A DNA stretch of 21,625 bases from Flavobacteriales bacterium. GTDB taxonomy: Bacteria > Bacteroidota > Bacteroidia > Flavobacteriales_F > PHOS-HE28. The notes under the pieces were generated by a model, which saw only the letters and a program-made list of their open reading frames with translations, was not told where the DNA came from and searched no databases. A program made the position numbers and the translations under genes. Below, in pieces: positions 6,263-14,301 of this stretch. How positions within the stretch are numbered: position 1 is the first letter of the stretch; each line of letters starts with the position of its first letter. The DNA is taken from contig JACJZH010000020.1 of the NCBI GenBank assembly GCA_020635695.1, positions 1 through 21,625 on the forward strand, read 5' to 3'.

Positions 6263-8674
6263 ATGGCCACCGCCACCCGGACGGAGACCTCCTGCTACCA
6301 CTGTGGCGACACGTGTGGTGCGGACCACGTACGGGCGGACGACAAGGACTTCTGTTGTCCGGGCTGCCGGTTCGTCTACGAACTGCTGGACCAGAGCGGG
6401 CTGTGCGACTATTACGACCTGGGCGACCGGCCCCAGGTGAAGGCGGAAGTGGCGGCCGATGCTCCCCGTCCGGAGCTGTTCGACCTGCCCGAGGTGCGTG
6501 AGCGCCTGGTGGAGTACAGCGAGGGAGGCATCACGCGGGTCACCTTCCACATCCCGCAGATGCACTGCAGTTCGTGCATCTGGCTGCTGGAGAACCTCCA
6601 TCGGCTGGAACCGGCGGTGTTGCGTTCACGGGTCCGGTTCAGCGACAAGGAGCTGAGCATCACGTTCCGCGAGGAGCAGCTGGCCCTGCGCGGTCTGGTG
6701 GAGCTGCTGCGGAAGATCGGCTACGGGCCCCAGCTCACCGGAGAAGGTGCGCGCGGCCGGGGTACGAAGCGCGGCGTGCCCCGCACCCTGTACATCCGGC
6801 TGGGGGTGGCGGGGTTCTGCTTCGGCAACATCATGCTGTTCAGCTTTCCGGAGTACCTGGGCGCGGACGTGACCAGCGACGGATCGCTGGCGCGGGGGTT
6901 CCAGTTTCTGAGCCTGGCCTTTTCGCTGCCGGTCATGCTGTTCGCCTCCACCGATTTCTTCCGGTCGGCCTGGGCGGGTCTACGCACCCGGCAGGTGAAC
7001 ATCGACCAGCCGATCGCGCTGGGCATCCTGGCCTTGTTCCTGCGCAGTACGTTCGATGTCCTGCTGGACATCGGCCCGGGTTATTTCGATTCCCTGGCGG
7101 GCCTGGTGTTCTTCCTGCTCGTTGGTCGCTGGTACCAGGCATACTCCTACCAGGCGCTCAGCTTCGACCGGGCGTTGGAGGCCTTCCTGCCGTTGGTGGT
7201 GCTGCGCCGGAAGGGCGAGGGCGAGGAGCCCGTGGGCGTGGCCGATCTGGCCCCGGGTGATCGGATCGTGGTGCGTGATCAGGAGCTGGTCCCGGTGGAT
7301 GCCATCCTGCGCGAGGGCGAAGGCCACATCGACAACAGCTTCATCACCGGTGAACCGATGCCCGTGCACAAAGCGCCGGGGGACACCGTGAAGGCCGGTG
7401 GCCGCCAGCGCGGGGCGGCGATCGAACTGGAAGTGCTGCGGGTCTTCAATGACAGCCACCTGAAGCGCCTGTGGGAGGAACATGCCGGCTCGCTGACCGG
7501 CGCCCGTCCTTCCATGCCGAGGCTGATCGACACGGTGGCCCGGCGGTTCACCGTCGGCGTCCTGCTGGTGGCGCTCGGCGCCGGGCTGTATTGGTGGGGA
7601 CGTGATGCGGCCCAGGTCTGGCCCGTGGTCACGGCCGTGCTGATCGTGGCCTGTCCCTGTGCCCTGGCCCTGAGCATGCCCTTCGCCTACGGGCACACCA
7701 TGCGCCTGCTGGGCCGGCGAGGCCTTTTCCTGCGCGATGCCGAAGTGGTGGAGCGGCTGGCGCACGTGGACACCGTGGTGTTCGACAAGACCGGCACGCT
7801 CACTGCCCGCGAGAGCTACGACCTGGCCTTTGAAGGCCGACCGCTCGATGCCCGGGAAGTGATGCAGGTGCGCTCCCTGGCACGGAACAGCGCCCATCCC
7901 CTCAGTGCGGAAGTGTACCGGTCCCTTCAGGGAGACCTTGGCCGGGTGAGCGGGGTGGAGGAGGAGAGCGGCGCGGGCATCCGCGGGGACGTGGAAGGAG
8001 TGCCGGTGCGGCTGGGCTCGGCCGCGTTCTGTGGGGCACCCTCCGCGCATCGGGAGCCCGGTGTGGCCACCGTGGACGTGGCGATCGGCGGCCTGCACCG
8101 GGGAAGGTTCACCCTGAGGAAGCGCGTCCGGGCCGGCATGGAGAAGGCGGTGGGCGGTGCACGCGGCATGGCGGCCACGCACCTGCTCACCGGCGATGCC
8201 ACCGTGGACGCCGAGGTCGCCGGTCTCTTCCCGGAAGGGGAGGTGGTGACCGGATGCACTCCTCCTCAGAAGGCCGCGTTCATTCGCTCGAAGCAGGGTT
8301 CGGGCGCGCGGGTGATGATGGTGGGGGATGGCCTGAACGATGCGGGAGCCTTGACACAGAGCGATGTGGGCGTGACGGTGAGCGAGAGCAGCGCCGCCCT
8401 GACACCCGCGAGCGATGCCATCATCGAGGCAGGGGCCCTGGGTCTGCTGCCGGAGGCGCTCCGGCTGGGTAGGCGGGCGCGTCGCATCGTGTTCGCGAGC
8501 CTGGGCATCTCGTTGCTCTACAACGTGGGCGGGCTGTCCTTCGCCATTGCCGGCAAGCTCACGCCCCTGGTGGCGGCCATCCTGATGCCGCTCAGCTCGG
8601 TGACCGTGGTGGCCTTCGTCTCGCTGGGAGTATGGCTGGCCGCGCGCCCGTTGCGTTCCCCGGACCGGAACTGA
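6263..8674 (+). CDS. ccoI: Copper-transporting P1B-type ATPase for cbb3 oxidase assembly (CcoI/FixI)
   Basis: The 803-residue heavy-metal P-type ATPase has an N-terminal cysteine-rich region (Cys11, Cys14, Cys18, then FCCPGC at 30-35) and a metal-binding HMA-like domain with CSSC (102-105). The actuator loop holds TGEP (362-365). The transmembrane copper site CPC is at 464-466, the phosphorylated Asp508 lies in DKTGTLT, and the hinge GDGLND is 688-693. The double cysteine N-terminus and position beside the oxidase genes match CcoI/FixI, which exports copper to supply CuB of cbb3 oxidase. No alternative Met precedes the cysteine cluster, so the start is the ATG at 6263. The leader from the putative promoter would be very short. 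The gene ends 83 bp before ccoS. Confidence 0.95.
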   Translation: MATATRTETSCYHCGDTCGADHVRADDKDFCCPGCRFVYELLDQSGLCDYYDLGDRPQVKAEVAADAPRPELFDLPEVRERLVEYSEGGITRVTFHIPQMHCSSCIWLLENLHRLEPAVLRSRVRFSDKELSITFREEQLALRGLVELLRKIGYGPQLTGEGARGRGTKRGVPRTLYIRLGVAGFCFGNIMLFSFPEYLGADVTSDGSLARGFQFLSLAFSLPVMLFASTDFFRSAWAGLRTRQVNIDQPIALGILALFLRSTFDVLLDIGPGYFDSLAGLVFFLLVGRWYQAYSYQALSFDRALEAFLPLVVLRRKGEGEEPVGVADLAPGDRIVVRDQELVPVDAILREGEGHIDNSFITGEPMPVHKAPGDTVKAGGRQRGAAIELEVLRVFNDSHLKRLWEEHAGSLTGARPSMPRLIDTVARRFTVGVLLVALGAGLYWWGRDAAQVWPVVTAVLIVACPCALALSMPFAYGHTMRLLGRRGLFLRDAEVVERLAHVDTVVFDKTGTLTARESYDLAFEGRPLDAREVMQVRSLARNSAHPLSAEVYRSLQGDLGRVSGVEEESGAGIRGDVEGVPVRLGSAAFCGAPSAHREPGVATVDVAIGGLHRGRFTLRKRVRAGMEKAVGGARGMAATHLLTGDATVDAEVAGLFPEGEVVTGCTPPQKAAFIRSKQGSGARVMMVGDGLNDAGALTQSDVGVTVSESSAALTPASDAIIEAGALGLLPEALRLGRRARRIVFASLGISLLYNVGGLSFAIAGKLTPLVAAILMPLSSVTVVAFVSLGVWLAARPLRSPDRN

Positions 8675-8683
8675 CATTAATCA
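8672..8683. promoter_or_regulatory. Distal TGA-N6-TCA site upstream of ccoS-ccoNOQP
   Basis: TGACATTAATCA overlaps the ccoI stop codon. Its centre (8677.5) is 22 bp, about two helical turns, from the centre of the second site. Compared with TTGAT-N4-ATCAA it matches 7 of 10 positions. The leading TGA is the ccoI stop, which raises the chance of coincidence. Confidence 0.4.
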
Positions 8684-8693
8684 TGTGGCCCGT

Positions 8694-8705
8694 TGAGATG
8701 GGTCA
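8694..8705. promoter_or_regulatory. Proximal TGA-N6-TCA site (putative FNR/FixK-type activator site)
   Basis: TGAGATGGGTCA, preceded by T, matches TTGAT-N4-ATCAA at 7 of 10 positions. Its centre (8699.5) is 33 bp upstream of the centre of the -7-like element GAGTTTTG. That puts it near -41 from a start at about 8740, the classic class II activator position for FNR-type proteins. Confidence 0.48.
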
Positions 8706-8728
8706 TGCATCGCCCGGAACGCCTGCGG

Positions 8729-8736
8729 GAGTTTTG
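8729..8736 (+). promoter_or_regulatory. -7-like element of the ccoS-ccoNOQP promoter (GAGTTTTG)
   Basis: GAGTTTTG matches 5 of the 6 fixed positions of TANNTTTG. It sits in the 83-bp gap between ccoI and ccoS, 22 bases before the ccoS ATG. A weak basal element fits a promoter that depends on an activator bound at 8694-8705. Confidence 0.4.
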
Positions 8737-8757
8737 GGCACCCTTAGCGGGATCCTG

Positions 8758-8934
8758 ATGAGCGTCATCTTCCTTCTGATCGGTGCAAGCACCCTGGTGG
8801 CGGTGGTCTTTTTGACCGCCTTCCTCTGGGCGGTGCGTTCCGGTCAGTACGAGGATGACCGTTCACCTGCCGTCAGGATCCTGGGCGACCGGGGCGCATC
8901 CAACGAACGACGTACCGATCCGAAGAACTCCTGA
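8758..8934 (+). CDS. ccoS: cbb3-type cytochrome oxidase assembly protein CcoS
   Basis: This 58-residue single-span membrane protein is needed in other bacteria for cofactor (heme/CuB) insertion into cbb3 oxidase. MSVIFLLIGAS begins the usual CcoS transmembrane helix (about 3-25), followed by the family signature AFLWAVRSGQYEDD...P. The ATG at 8758 is chosen because CcoS starts with MSVI(F/Y)LL; the longer open frame begins inside ccoI and would cross the promoter region. It ends 3 bases before the ccoNO ATG, so it is in the same operon. Confidence 0.93.
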   Translation: MSVIFLLIGASTLVAVVFLTAFLWAVRSGQYEDDRSPAVRILGDRGASNERRTDPKNS

Positions 8935-8937
8935 TCC

Positions 8938-11070
8938 ATGATGGAACGTTTCCACTACGACAACAAGATCGTCAACGCCTTCCTGATGGCGACGATCGTA
9001 TTCGGCATCGTGGGCATGCTGGTGGGCCTGACCGTGGCCTTCCAGTTGGTGCTCCCGAGCTGGAACATCCACGAGTGGCTCAGCTTCGGCCGCCTGCGCC
9101 CGCTGCACACCAATGCGGTGATCTTCGCCTTCGTGGGCAACGGGATCTTCGCCGGTGTCTACTACAGCCTCCAGCGCCTGCTCAAGACGCGGATGTTCAG
9201 CGACATGCTGAGCTGGCTGCACTTCTGGGGCTGGCAGTTGATCATCCTTTCAGCGGCCATCACGCTTCCGCTGGGGATCACGACCAGCAAGGAGTACGCC
9301 GAGCTCGAGTGGCCCATCGACATCGCCATCACGCTGGTGTGGGTGGTGTTCGGCATCAACATGATCGGCACCATCCTGAAGCGGCGGGAGCGGCACCTCT
9401 ACGTGGCCATCTGGTTCTACATCGCCACCTGGGTCACGGTGGCCATGCTGCACATCGTGAACAGCTTCGAGATGCCGGTGAGCCTGTGGAAGAGCTACAG
9501 CTGGTACGCCGGTGTGCAGGACGCCCTGGTGCAGTGGTGGTACGGACACAATGCCGTGGCCTTCTTCCTGACCACGCCCTACCTGGGCCTCATGTACTAC
9601 TTCCTGCCCAAGGCGGCCAACCGCCCGGTCTATTCCTACAAGCTGTCGATCATCCACTTCTGGGCGCTGATCTTCATCTACATCTGGGCCGGTCCTCACC
9701 ATTTGCTCTACAGCTCCCTCCCCGACTGGGCCCAGAGCCTGGGTACCGTGTTCAGCATCATGCTCATCGCACCGAGCTGGGGCGGCATGCTCAACGGTCT
9801 GCTCACCCTGCGCGGCGCCTGGGACCGCGTGCGTGAGGACCCCATCCTGAAGTTCATGGTGGTGGCCGTGACGGCCTACGGCATGAGCACGCTGGAAGGT
9901 CCGCTGCTCAGCACCAAGTTCTTCAACAGCCTGAGCCACTTCACCGACTGGACCATCGCGCACGTGCACGTCGGTGGTCTGGGCTGGAACGGCTTCCTCA
10001 CCTTCGGCATGATCTACTGGCTGGTGCCGCGCCTGTTCGGCACGAAGCTCTACAGCAAGAGCCTGGCCAACGCGCACTTCTGGATCGGCACGCTGGGCAT
10101 GGTCTTCTACGCGGTGCCGCTCTACTTCGCCGGGTTCACCCAGAGCCTGATGTGGAAGCAGTTCACGCCGGACGGATACCTGGTGTACAAGAACTTCCTG
10201 GACACCGTGCTGCAGATCAAGTACGCCTACTGGCTGCGTGGTCTGGGTGGCACGCTCTACCTGGCCGGTGCCATCATGATGGTGTACAACGTCTGGCGCA
10301 CGGTGGCCTCCGGCAAGCTGATCGCCAACGAGGAGGCCGAGGCCATGCCGCTGGTGAAGGTGGAGACCGAACCCGAGGTGGGATACTGGCACCGCTGGAT
10401 CGAGCGCCGCCCGGTGCAGATGCTCGTGCTCAGCTTCGTGCTCGTCGCCATCGGCGGGGTCATCGAGATGGTGCCCACCTTCCTGGTGAAGAGCAACATC
10501 CCGACCATTGCCAGCGTGAAACCCTACACACCACTGGAGCTCCAGGGGCGCGACATCTACATCTCCGAAGGCTGCTACACCTGCCATTCGCAGATGATCC
10601 GGCCCTTCCGCAGCGAGACCGAGCGCTACGGCGAGTACAGCAAGGCGGGTGAGTTCGTGTACGACCACCCGTTCCAGTGGGGCAGCAAGCGCACCGGTCC
10701 CGACCTGCACCGTGTGGGCGGAAAGTACCCGGACAGCTGGCACTTCTACCACATGATGGACCCCACCTCCATGAGCGCCGGGTCGCTGATGCCCGCCTAC
10801 CCGCACATGTACGAGAACACGATCGACACGGCGAGCACCGCCGCCAAGATCGAGGCCATGCAGAAGCTCGGCGTCCCGTATCCGGAAGGCTACGCGGCCC
10901 AGGCCAACACCGACCTGCGTGCACAGGCCGCGGCCATCGTGGAGAGCCTGAAGAAGGACGGCATCGAGGCCTCGGCCGAGAAGGACATCATCGCCCTCAT
11001 CGCCTACCTGCAACGGCTTGGCACGGACATCAAGAAGCAGGACGCGGCACCCGCCGTGGCCGTGAAATGA
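8938..11070 (+). CDS. ccoNO: cbb3 cytochrome c oxidase, fused subunits I and II (CcoN-CcoO)
   Basis: This 710-residue protein combines catalytic subunit I and the membrane-anchored cytochrome c subunit II. In the CcoN part the expected ligands are present, at a constant offset of 3 from the Pseudomonas stutzeri enzyme: His57 and His344 for low-spin heme b, His342 for heme b3, and His204, His254 and His255 for CuB. Tyr248 is at the His-Tyr cross-link position. Around residue 482 the CcoO part begins (YWHRWIERRP, one transmembrane helix about 494-512), with one heme-c motif CYTCH (546-550) and a likely Met ligand in GSLMPAYPHM. The complex reduces O2 with high affinity and pumps protons at the inner membrane. 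The fusion is typical of Bacteroidetes. The start could be the ATG at 8938 or at 8941. Confidence 0.97.
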   Translation: MMERFHYDNKIVNAFLMATIVFGIVGMLVGLTVAFQLVLPSWNIHEWLSFGRLRPLHTNAVIFAFVGNGIFAGVYYSLQRLLKTRMFSDMLSWLHFWGWQLIILSAAITLPLGITTSKEYAELEWPIDIAITLVWVVFGINMIGTILKRRERHLYVAIWFYIATWVTVAMLHIVNSFEMPVSLWKSYSWYAGVQDALVQWWYGHNAVAFFLTTPYLGLMYYFLPKAANRPVYSYKLSIIHFWALIFIYIWAGPHHLLYSSLPDWAQSLGTVFSIMLIAPSWGGMLNGLLTLRGAWDRVREDPILKFMVVAVTAYGMSTLEGPLLSTKFFNSLSHFTDWTIAHVHVGGLGWNGFLTFGMIYWLVPRLFGTKLYSKSLANAHFWIGTLGMVFYAVPLYFAGFTQSLMWKQFTPDGYLVYKNFLDTVLQIKYAYWLRGLGGTLYLAGAIMMVYNVWRTVASGKLIANEEAEAMPLVKVETEPEVGYWHRWIERRPVQMLVLSFVLVAIGGVIEMVPTFLVKSNIPTIASVKPYTPLELQGRDIYISEGCYTCHSQMIRPFRSETERYGEYSKAGEFVYDHPFQWGSKRTGPDLHRVGGKYPDSWHFYHMMDPTSMSAGSLMPAYPHMYENTIDTASTAAKIEAMQKLGVPYPEGYAAQANTDLRAQAAAIVESLKKDGIEASAEKDIIALIAYLQRLGTDIKKQDAAPAVAVK

Positions 11071-11077
11071 GCCCGTC

Positions 11078-11287
11078 ATGCTGAAGTTCATCAAGCATCA
11101 CCTGGACACGATCGGCGGGGTCGACATCTATCCCGTGATCGCCTTCGTCCTCTTCTTCACGTTCTTCCTGTTCATGCTGTGGTACGTGCTCACCGCCGAC
11201 AAGCGGCACATCCACCACCTGGAGGAACTGCCCTTCGAAGAGGACGACAAGCCCTACCTGATCCACCCCGAACACCGTACGACATGA
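11078..11287 (+). CDS. ccoQ: CcoQ-like small membrane subunit of cbb3 oxidase
   Basis: The protein has 69 residues with one transmembrane helix (about 18-39, DIYPVIAFVLFFTFFLFMLW) and an acidic, histidine-containing tail. CcoQ stabilises the interaction of CcoP with the core in other bacteria. Sequence similarity among CcoQ proteins is low, so the call rests on size, topology and its place between ccoNO and ccoP. It begins 7 bases after ccoNO, and its TGA overlaps the ccoP ATG (ATGA at 11284-11287). Confidence 0.85.
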   Translation: MLKFIKHHLDTIGGVDIYPVIAFVLFFTFFLFMLWYVLTADKRHIHHLEELPFEEDDKPYLIHPEHRTT

Positions 11288-12453
11288 CCCGCATCGAAAC
11301 CAAGCGTCCGATCATGATCCTTGCCGGTCTGGCCGCACCGCTGGCCATGGCCGCACAGGATGCCGCCCCGGCCGTGGCCGGCAGCGGTCCGGCCATGGAG
11401 ACCAACTACCTGCTGCTCGGGGTGGCCGTGCTGCAGGTCATCATCATCCTGGCACTCAGCAGCATCATGCGCAACCTGGGAGGCAATGGTTCCGCCTGGG
11501 CCAGGCGGATGGCCGTGAAGCGCGCCGCAGCTGGTGCCGTGGTGCTCGCCTTCTTGGCCTGGCCGGCGGAAGCGTCGGCAGCCGTGCCGGGCACCATGTT
11601 CCTGGTCACCACGGCCACGCTCTTCTGGATGCTCATCTCCGCGAACCTGATCCTGTTCGTGGTGCTGCTGGCCCAGTTGAACGTGTTGCGTGGCATGGTG
11701 CGGACCCTCTCGGGACGCGAGGAGGAGGAGCTCGCACTGGCCAAGGAGGCCGAGGAGCCGTCCTTCGCGGACACCATCCTGCACAAGCTGACCCAGGCCG
11801 TGGACGTGGAGCACGAAGAGGACGTGCTGATGCACCACGAGTACGATGGCATCCGCGAACTGAACAACGTGCTGCCCCCCTGGTGGCTCTGGCTCTTCTA
11901 TGGCACCATCATCTGGGGCGTGGTCTACCTGGTGAACGTCCACATCCTGGGCGTGATGCCGCTGCAGGCCGAGGAGTACGAGCAGGAGATGGCCCAGGCC
12001 AAGGAGGACGTGGCCGCCTACCTGGCCCAGTTCAGCAACCTCGTTGACGAGAGCAACGTGACCGTTGCGACCGACGAGGCCACCCTGGCCAGCGGGGAGT
12101 CGATCTACAAGCAGTTCTGCGTGGCCTGCCACGGCGCCAACGGCGAAGGGGGTGTGGGCCCCAACATGACCGATGCCTACTGGATCCATGGAGGCGGCAT
12201 CAAGAACGTCTTCAAGACCATCAAGTACGGCGTGCCCCAGAAGGGCATGATCAGCTGGCAGTCGCAGCTGAAGCCTTCGGAGATGCAGGCGGTGGCCAGC
12301 TACATCCTGACCCTGCAGGGCACCGACCCGCCCAACCAGAAGGAGCCCCAGGGCGAGATCTGGAAGGAGGAGGCAGCCCCCGCAGAGGAGGCCCCGGTGG
12401 AGGAGGAGGCACCGGTGACCGCGGACAGCACCGCGGTGGCCGTTGTGCAGTGA
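11284..12453 (+). CDS. ccoP: cbb3 oxidase cytochrome c subunit III (CcoP), monoheme form
   Basis: The protein has 389 residues. The ATG at 11284 overlaps the ccoQ stop. The N-terminus looks like a signal or first membrane segment (about 12-32), followed by hydrophobic spans near 39-60, 78-96 and 105-130. A further helix, WWLWLFYGTIIWGVVYLV (about 199-216), is the usual CcoP anchor (cbb3 N-terminal domain). One heme-c motif CVACH (279-283) is present, with a probable axial Met322 in KGMISW. Proteobacterial CcoP carries two CXXCH motifs; only one is visible here. The last about 35 residues are rich in Glu, Ala and Pro. It passes electrons from soluble or membrane cytochrome c to CcoO. Confidence 0.93.
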   Translation: MTRIETKRPIMILAGLAAPLAMAAQDAAPAVAGSGPAMETNYLLLGVAVLQVIIILALSSIMRNLGGNGSAWARRMAVKRAAAGAVVLAFLAWPAEASAAVPGTMFLVTTATLFWMLISANLILFVVLLAQLNVLRGMVRTLSGREEEELALAKEAEEPSFADTILHKLTQAVDVEHEEDVLMHHEYDGIRELNNVLPPWWLWLFYGTIIWGVVYLVNVHILGVMPLQAEEYEQEMAQAKEDVAAYLAQFSNLVDESNVTVATDEATLASGESIYKQFCVACHGANGEGGVGPNMTDAYWIHGGGIKNVFKTIKYGVPQKGMISWQSQLKPSEMQAVASYILTLQGTDPPNQKEPQGEIWKEEAAPAEEAPVEEEAPVTADSTAVAVVQ

Positions 12454-12457
12454 CGCC

Positions 12458-13873
12458 ATGAGCCAACAGCAGCAACCCGCCCGCGACGAGAGCTTCCGCG
12501 ACTCGATCGCCACGGTCGACAAGCAGGGCAAGCGGATCTGGGTCTACCCCAAGAAACCTTCGGGGAAGTTCTACCGCTGGCGTACATGGGTGAGCTGGGG
12601 GCTGCTGGCCCTGCTCTTCGCGGGACCCTTCATCCGCATCGGGGGCGAACCGCTCCTGATGGTGAACATCCTGGAGCGTCGCTTCGTGATCTTCGGTCAG
12701 ACCTTCTGGCCGCAGGACATCCACCTGTTCGTGCTCGCCTTCATCACGGGCATCGTCTTCATCGCGCTGTTCACCGTGGTGTTCGGCAGGCTCTTCTGTG
12801 GGTGGGTGTGCCCGCAGACCATCTTCATGGAGATGGTGTTCCGGAAGATCGAGTACGCCATTGAAGGTGACTGGAAGCAGCAGCAGGCCCTGAACAAGGC
12901 CCCGTGGACCACGCAGAAGGTCGTGAAGAAGACGGCCAAGCACGTGATCTTCTTCGCCATCGCCTTCCTCATCGGCAACACCTTCCTGGCCTACATCATC
13001 GGAAGCGATGCCCTGATCGAAACGGTGACCTCACCGCCTGCGGAGCATCTGGGTGGATTCATCGCCATGGTGGTGTTCTCGCTGGCCTTCTACGGTGTGT
13101 TCGCCTTCATGCGCGAGCAGGTCTGCACCACGGTCTGTCCCTACGGCCGGCTGCAGGGCGTGTTGCTGGACCGCAAGTCGGTGGTGATCGCCTACGATCA
13201 TGAACGCGGCGAGCAGCGGGCGAAGTTCCGCAAGGGCGAGGACCGCGGCGCCGTGGGCAAGGGTGACTGCATCGACTGCAAGGCCTGTGTGCATGTGTGC
13301 CCCACGGGCATCGACATCCGCAACGGCACCCAGCTGGAGTGCGTGAACTGCACCGCATGCATCGATGCCTGCGATCACATGATGGAGGGCGTGGGTCTGC
13401 CGAAGGGGCTGATCCGATACGCCAGCGAGAGCGAGATCGCCGACAAGCAGCCCTTCCATTTCACGACCCGCATGAAGGCGTACAGCGCCGTGCTCGCCGT
13501 GTTGGTGGGCGTGATGGTGACGCTGGTGGTGACCCGGACCGAGGTGGAGGCCACCGTGCTGCGCACCCCGGGCATGCTCTTCCAGGAGCAGGAGGACGGC
13601 CGCATCAGCAACCTGTATACTTACAAGGTGGTGAACAAGACCAACCATGACATGCCCATCGAGTTCCGGCTCATGGACCTCCCCGGCGAGGTGAAGCTGG
13701 TGGGTCGTGACGTGGAACTGGAGCGGGCCAAGTTGGCGGAGGGTGAACTGTTCATCGTGCTGGACCGCGACCAGCTCCAGGGCATGAAGACCAAGGTGAA
13801 GGTGGGCGTGTACAGCGGCGAGGAACTGATCGAGGAGGTCTCCACCTCGTTCGTAGGACCCATGGGCGGATGA
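12458..13873 (+). CDS. ccoG: cbb3 oxidase accessory ferredoxin-like membrane protein CcoG (RdxA/FixG)
   Basis: The protein has 471 residues. Several membrane spans surround the paired motifs CGWVCP (114-119) and CTTVCP (223-228). A cytoplasmic 2x[4Fe-4S] ferredoxin domain follows, with Cys271/274/277/281 and Cys295/298/301/305 in two CxxCxxCxxxC arrays. The C-terminal about 130 residues form the immunoglobulin-like FixG domain. CcoG is linked to reduction of copper for cbb3 assembly. The ATG at 12458 (MSQQQQPARDE) is chosen over one 15 bases earlier, which would overlap ccoP. The stop overlaps the next start as ATGA (13870-13873). Confidence 0.95.
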   Translation: MSQQQQPARDESFRDSIATVDKQGKRIWVYPKKPSGKFYRWRTWVSWGLLALLFAGPFIRIGGEPLLMVNILERRFVIFGQTFWPQDIHLFVLAFITGIVFIALFTVVFGRLFCGWVCPQTIFMEMVFRKIEYAIEGDWKQQQALNKAPWTTQKVVKKTAKHVIFFAIAFLIGNTFLAYIIGSDALIETVTSPPAEHLGGFIAMVVFSLAFYGVFAFMREQVCTTVCPYGRLQGVLLDRKSVVIAYDHERGEQRAKFRKGEDRGAVGKGDCIDCKACVHVCPTGIDIRNGTQLECVNCTACIDACDHMMEGVGLPKGLIRYASESEIADKQPFHFTTRMKAYSAVLAVLVGVMVTLVVTRTEVEATVLRTPGMLFQEQEDGRISNLYTYKVVNKTNHDMPIEFRLMDLPGEVKLVGRDVELERAKLAEGELFIVLDRDQLQGMKTKVKVGVYSGEELIEEVSTSFVGPMGG

Positions 13874-14301
13874 ACTGGGGGCGCGCGATATTCCTGGTGA
13901 TGACGGCCTTCGTGCTGTTGATGGCCTGGTTCGCCTGGCAGGGAGCCACGAACTACGAGGCCCCCGAGGCGGACTACTATGAGAAGTCCCTCCGGTACGG
14001 GGAAGAGGTCGAGGCACGTGCGAACGCCGAATCCCTTGGTGGCGTGTCCCTGTTGGTGGTGGGTGAGCGGGTGCAACTGACCTTTCCGGAGGTGCTACGC
14101 GGCCGACCGATCACCGGCGAGGCGGTGGTGGTCCGCCCTTCCGATGCCCGCATGGACCAACGGTTCACGCTCTCGGCGGACACTTCGGGTGTGGCCGAAC
14201 TGGACCTGACGGGGGCGATGAAGGGCCACTATCAACTGGTCCTGGACTGGGAACAAGGGGGCACCCCTTACCACAGCGAACACACCTTCTACCTGCGATG
14301 A
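13870..14301 (+). CDS. ccoH: FixH/CcoH family cbb3 oxidase assembly protein
   Basis: The protein has 143 residues. One N-terminal transmembrane helix (about 5-23) is followed by NYEAPEADYYEKSLRY, which corresponds to the conserved ...Y..Y...Y segment of FixH. A periplasmic beta-rich domain follows, ending GHYQLVLDWEQGG...FYLR. CcoH is required for stability and assembly of the oxidase. It overlaps ccoG and the next gene by 4 bases each (ATGA), showing translational coupling. Confidence 0.88.
   Translation: MNWGRAIFLVMTAFVLLMAWFAWQGATNYEAPEADYYEKSLRYGEEVEARANAESLGGVSLLVVGERVQLTFPEVLRGRPITGEAVVVRPSDARMDQRFTLSADTSGVAELDLTGAMKGHYQLVLDWEQGGTPYHSEHTFYLR

Noticed and set aside
6980..8677. 565-codon open frame on the minus strand opposite ccoI
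   Set aside because: Low-complexity His/Gln/Ala/Arg translation with no motif. ccoI on the other strand has every P-type ATPase signature.
8632..8757. Longer ccoS reading frame beginning inside ccoI
   Set aside because: CcoS proteins start at MSVI(F/Y)LL. The upstream part covers the regulatory gap and has no conserved sequence.
9250..11094. 614-codon open frame on the minus strand opposite ccoNO
   Set aside because: Shadow of a highly conserved gene. The His/Val/Gly-rich translation resembles the other antisense frames in the window.
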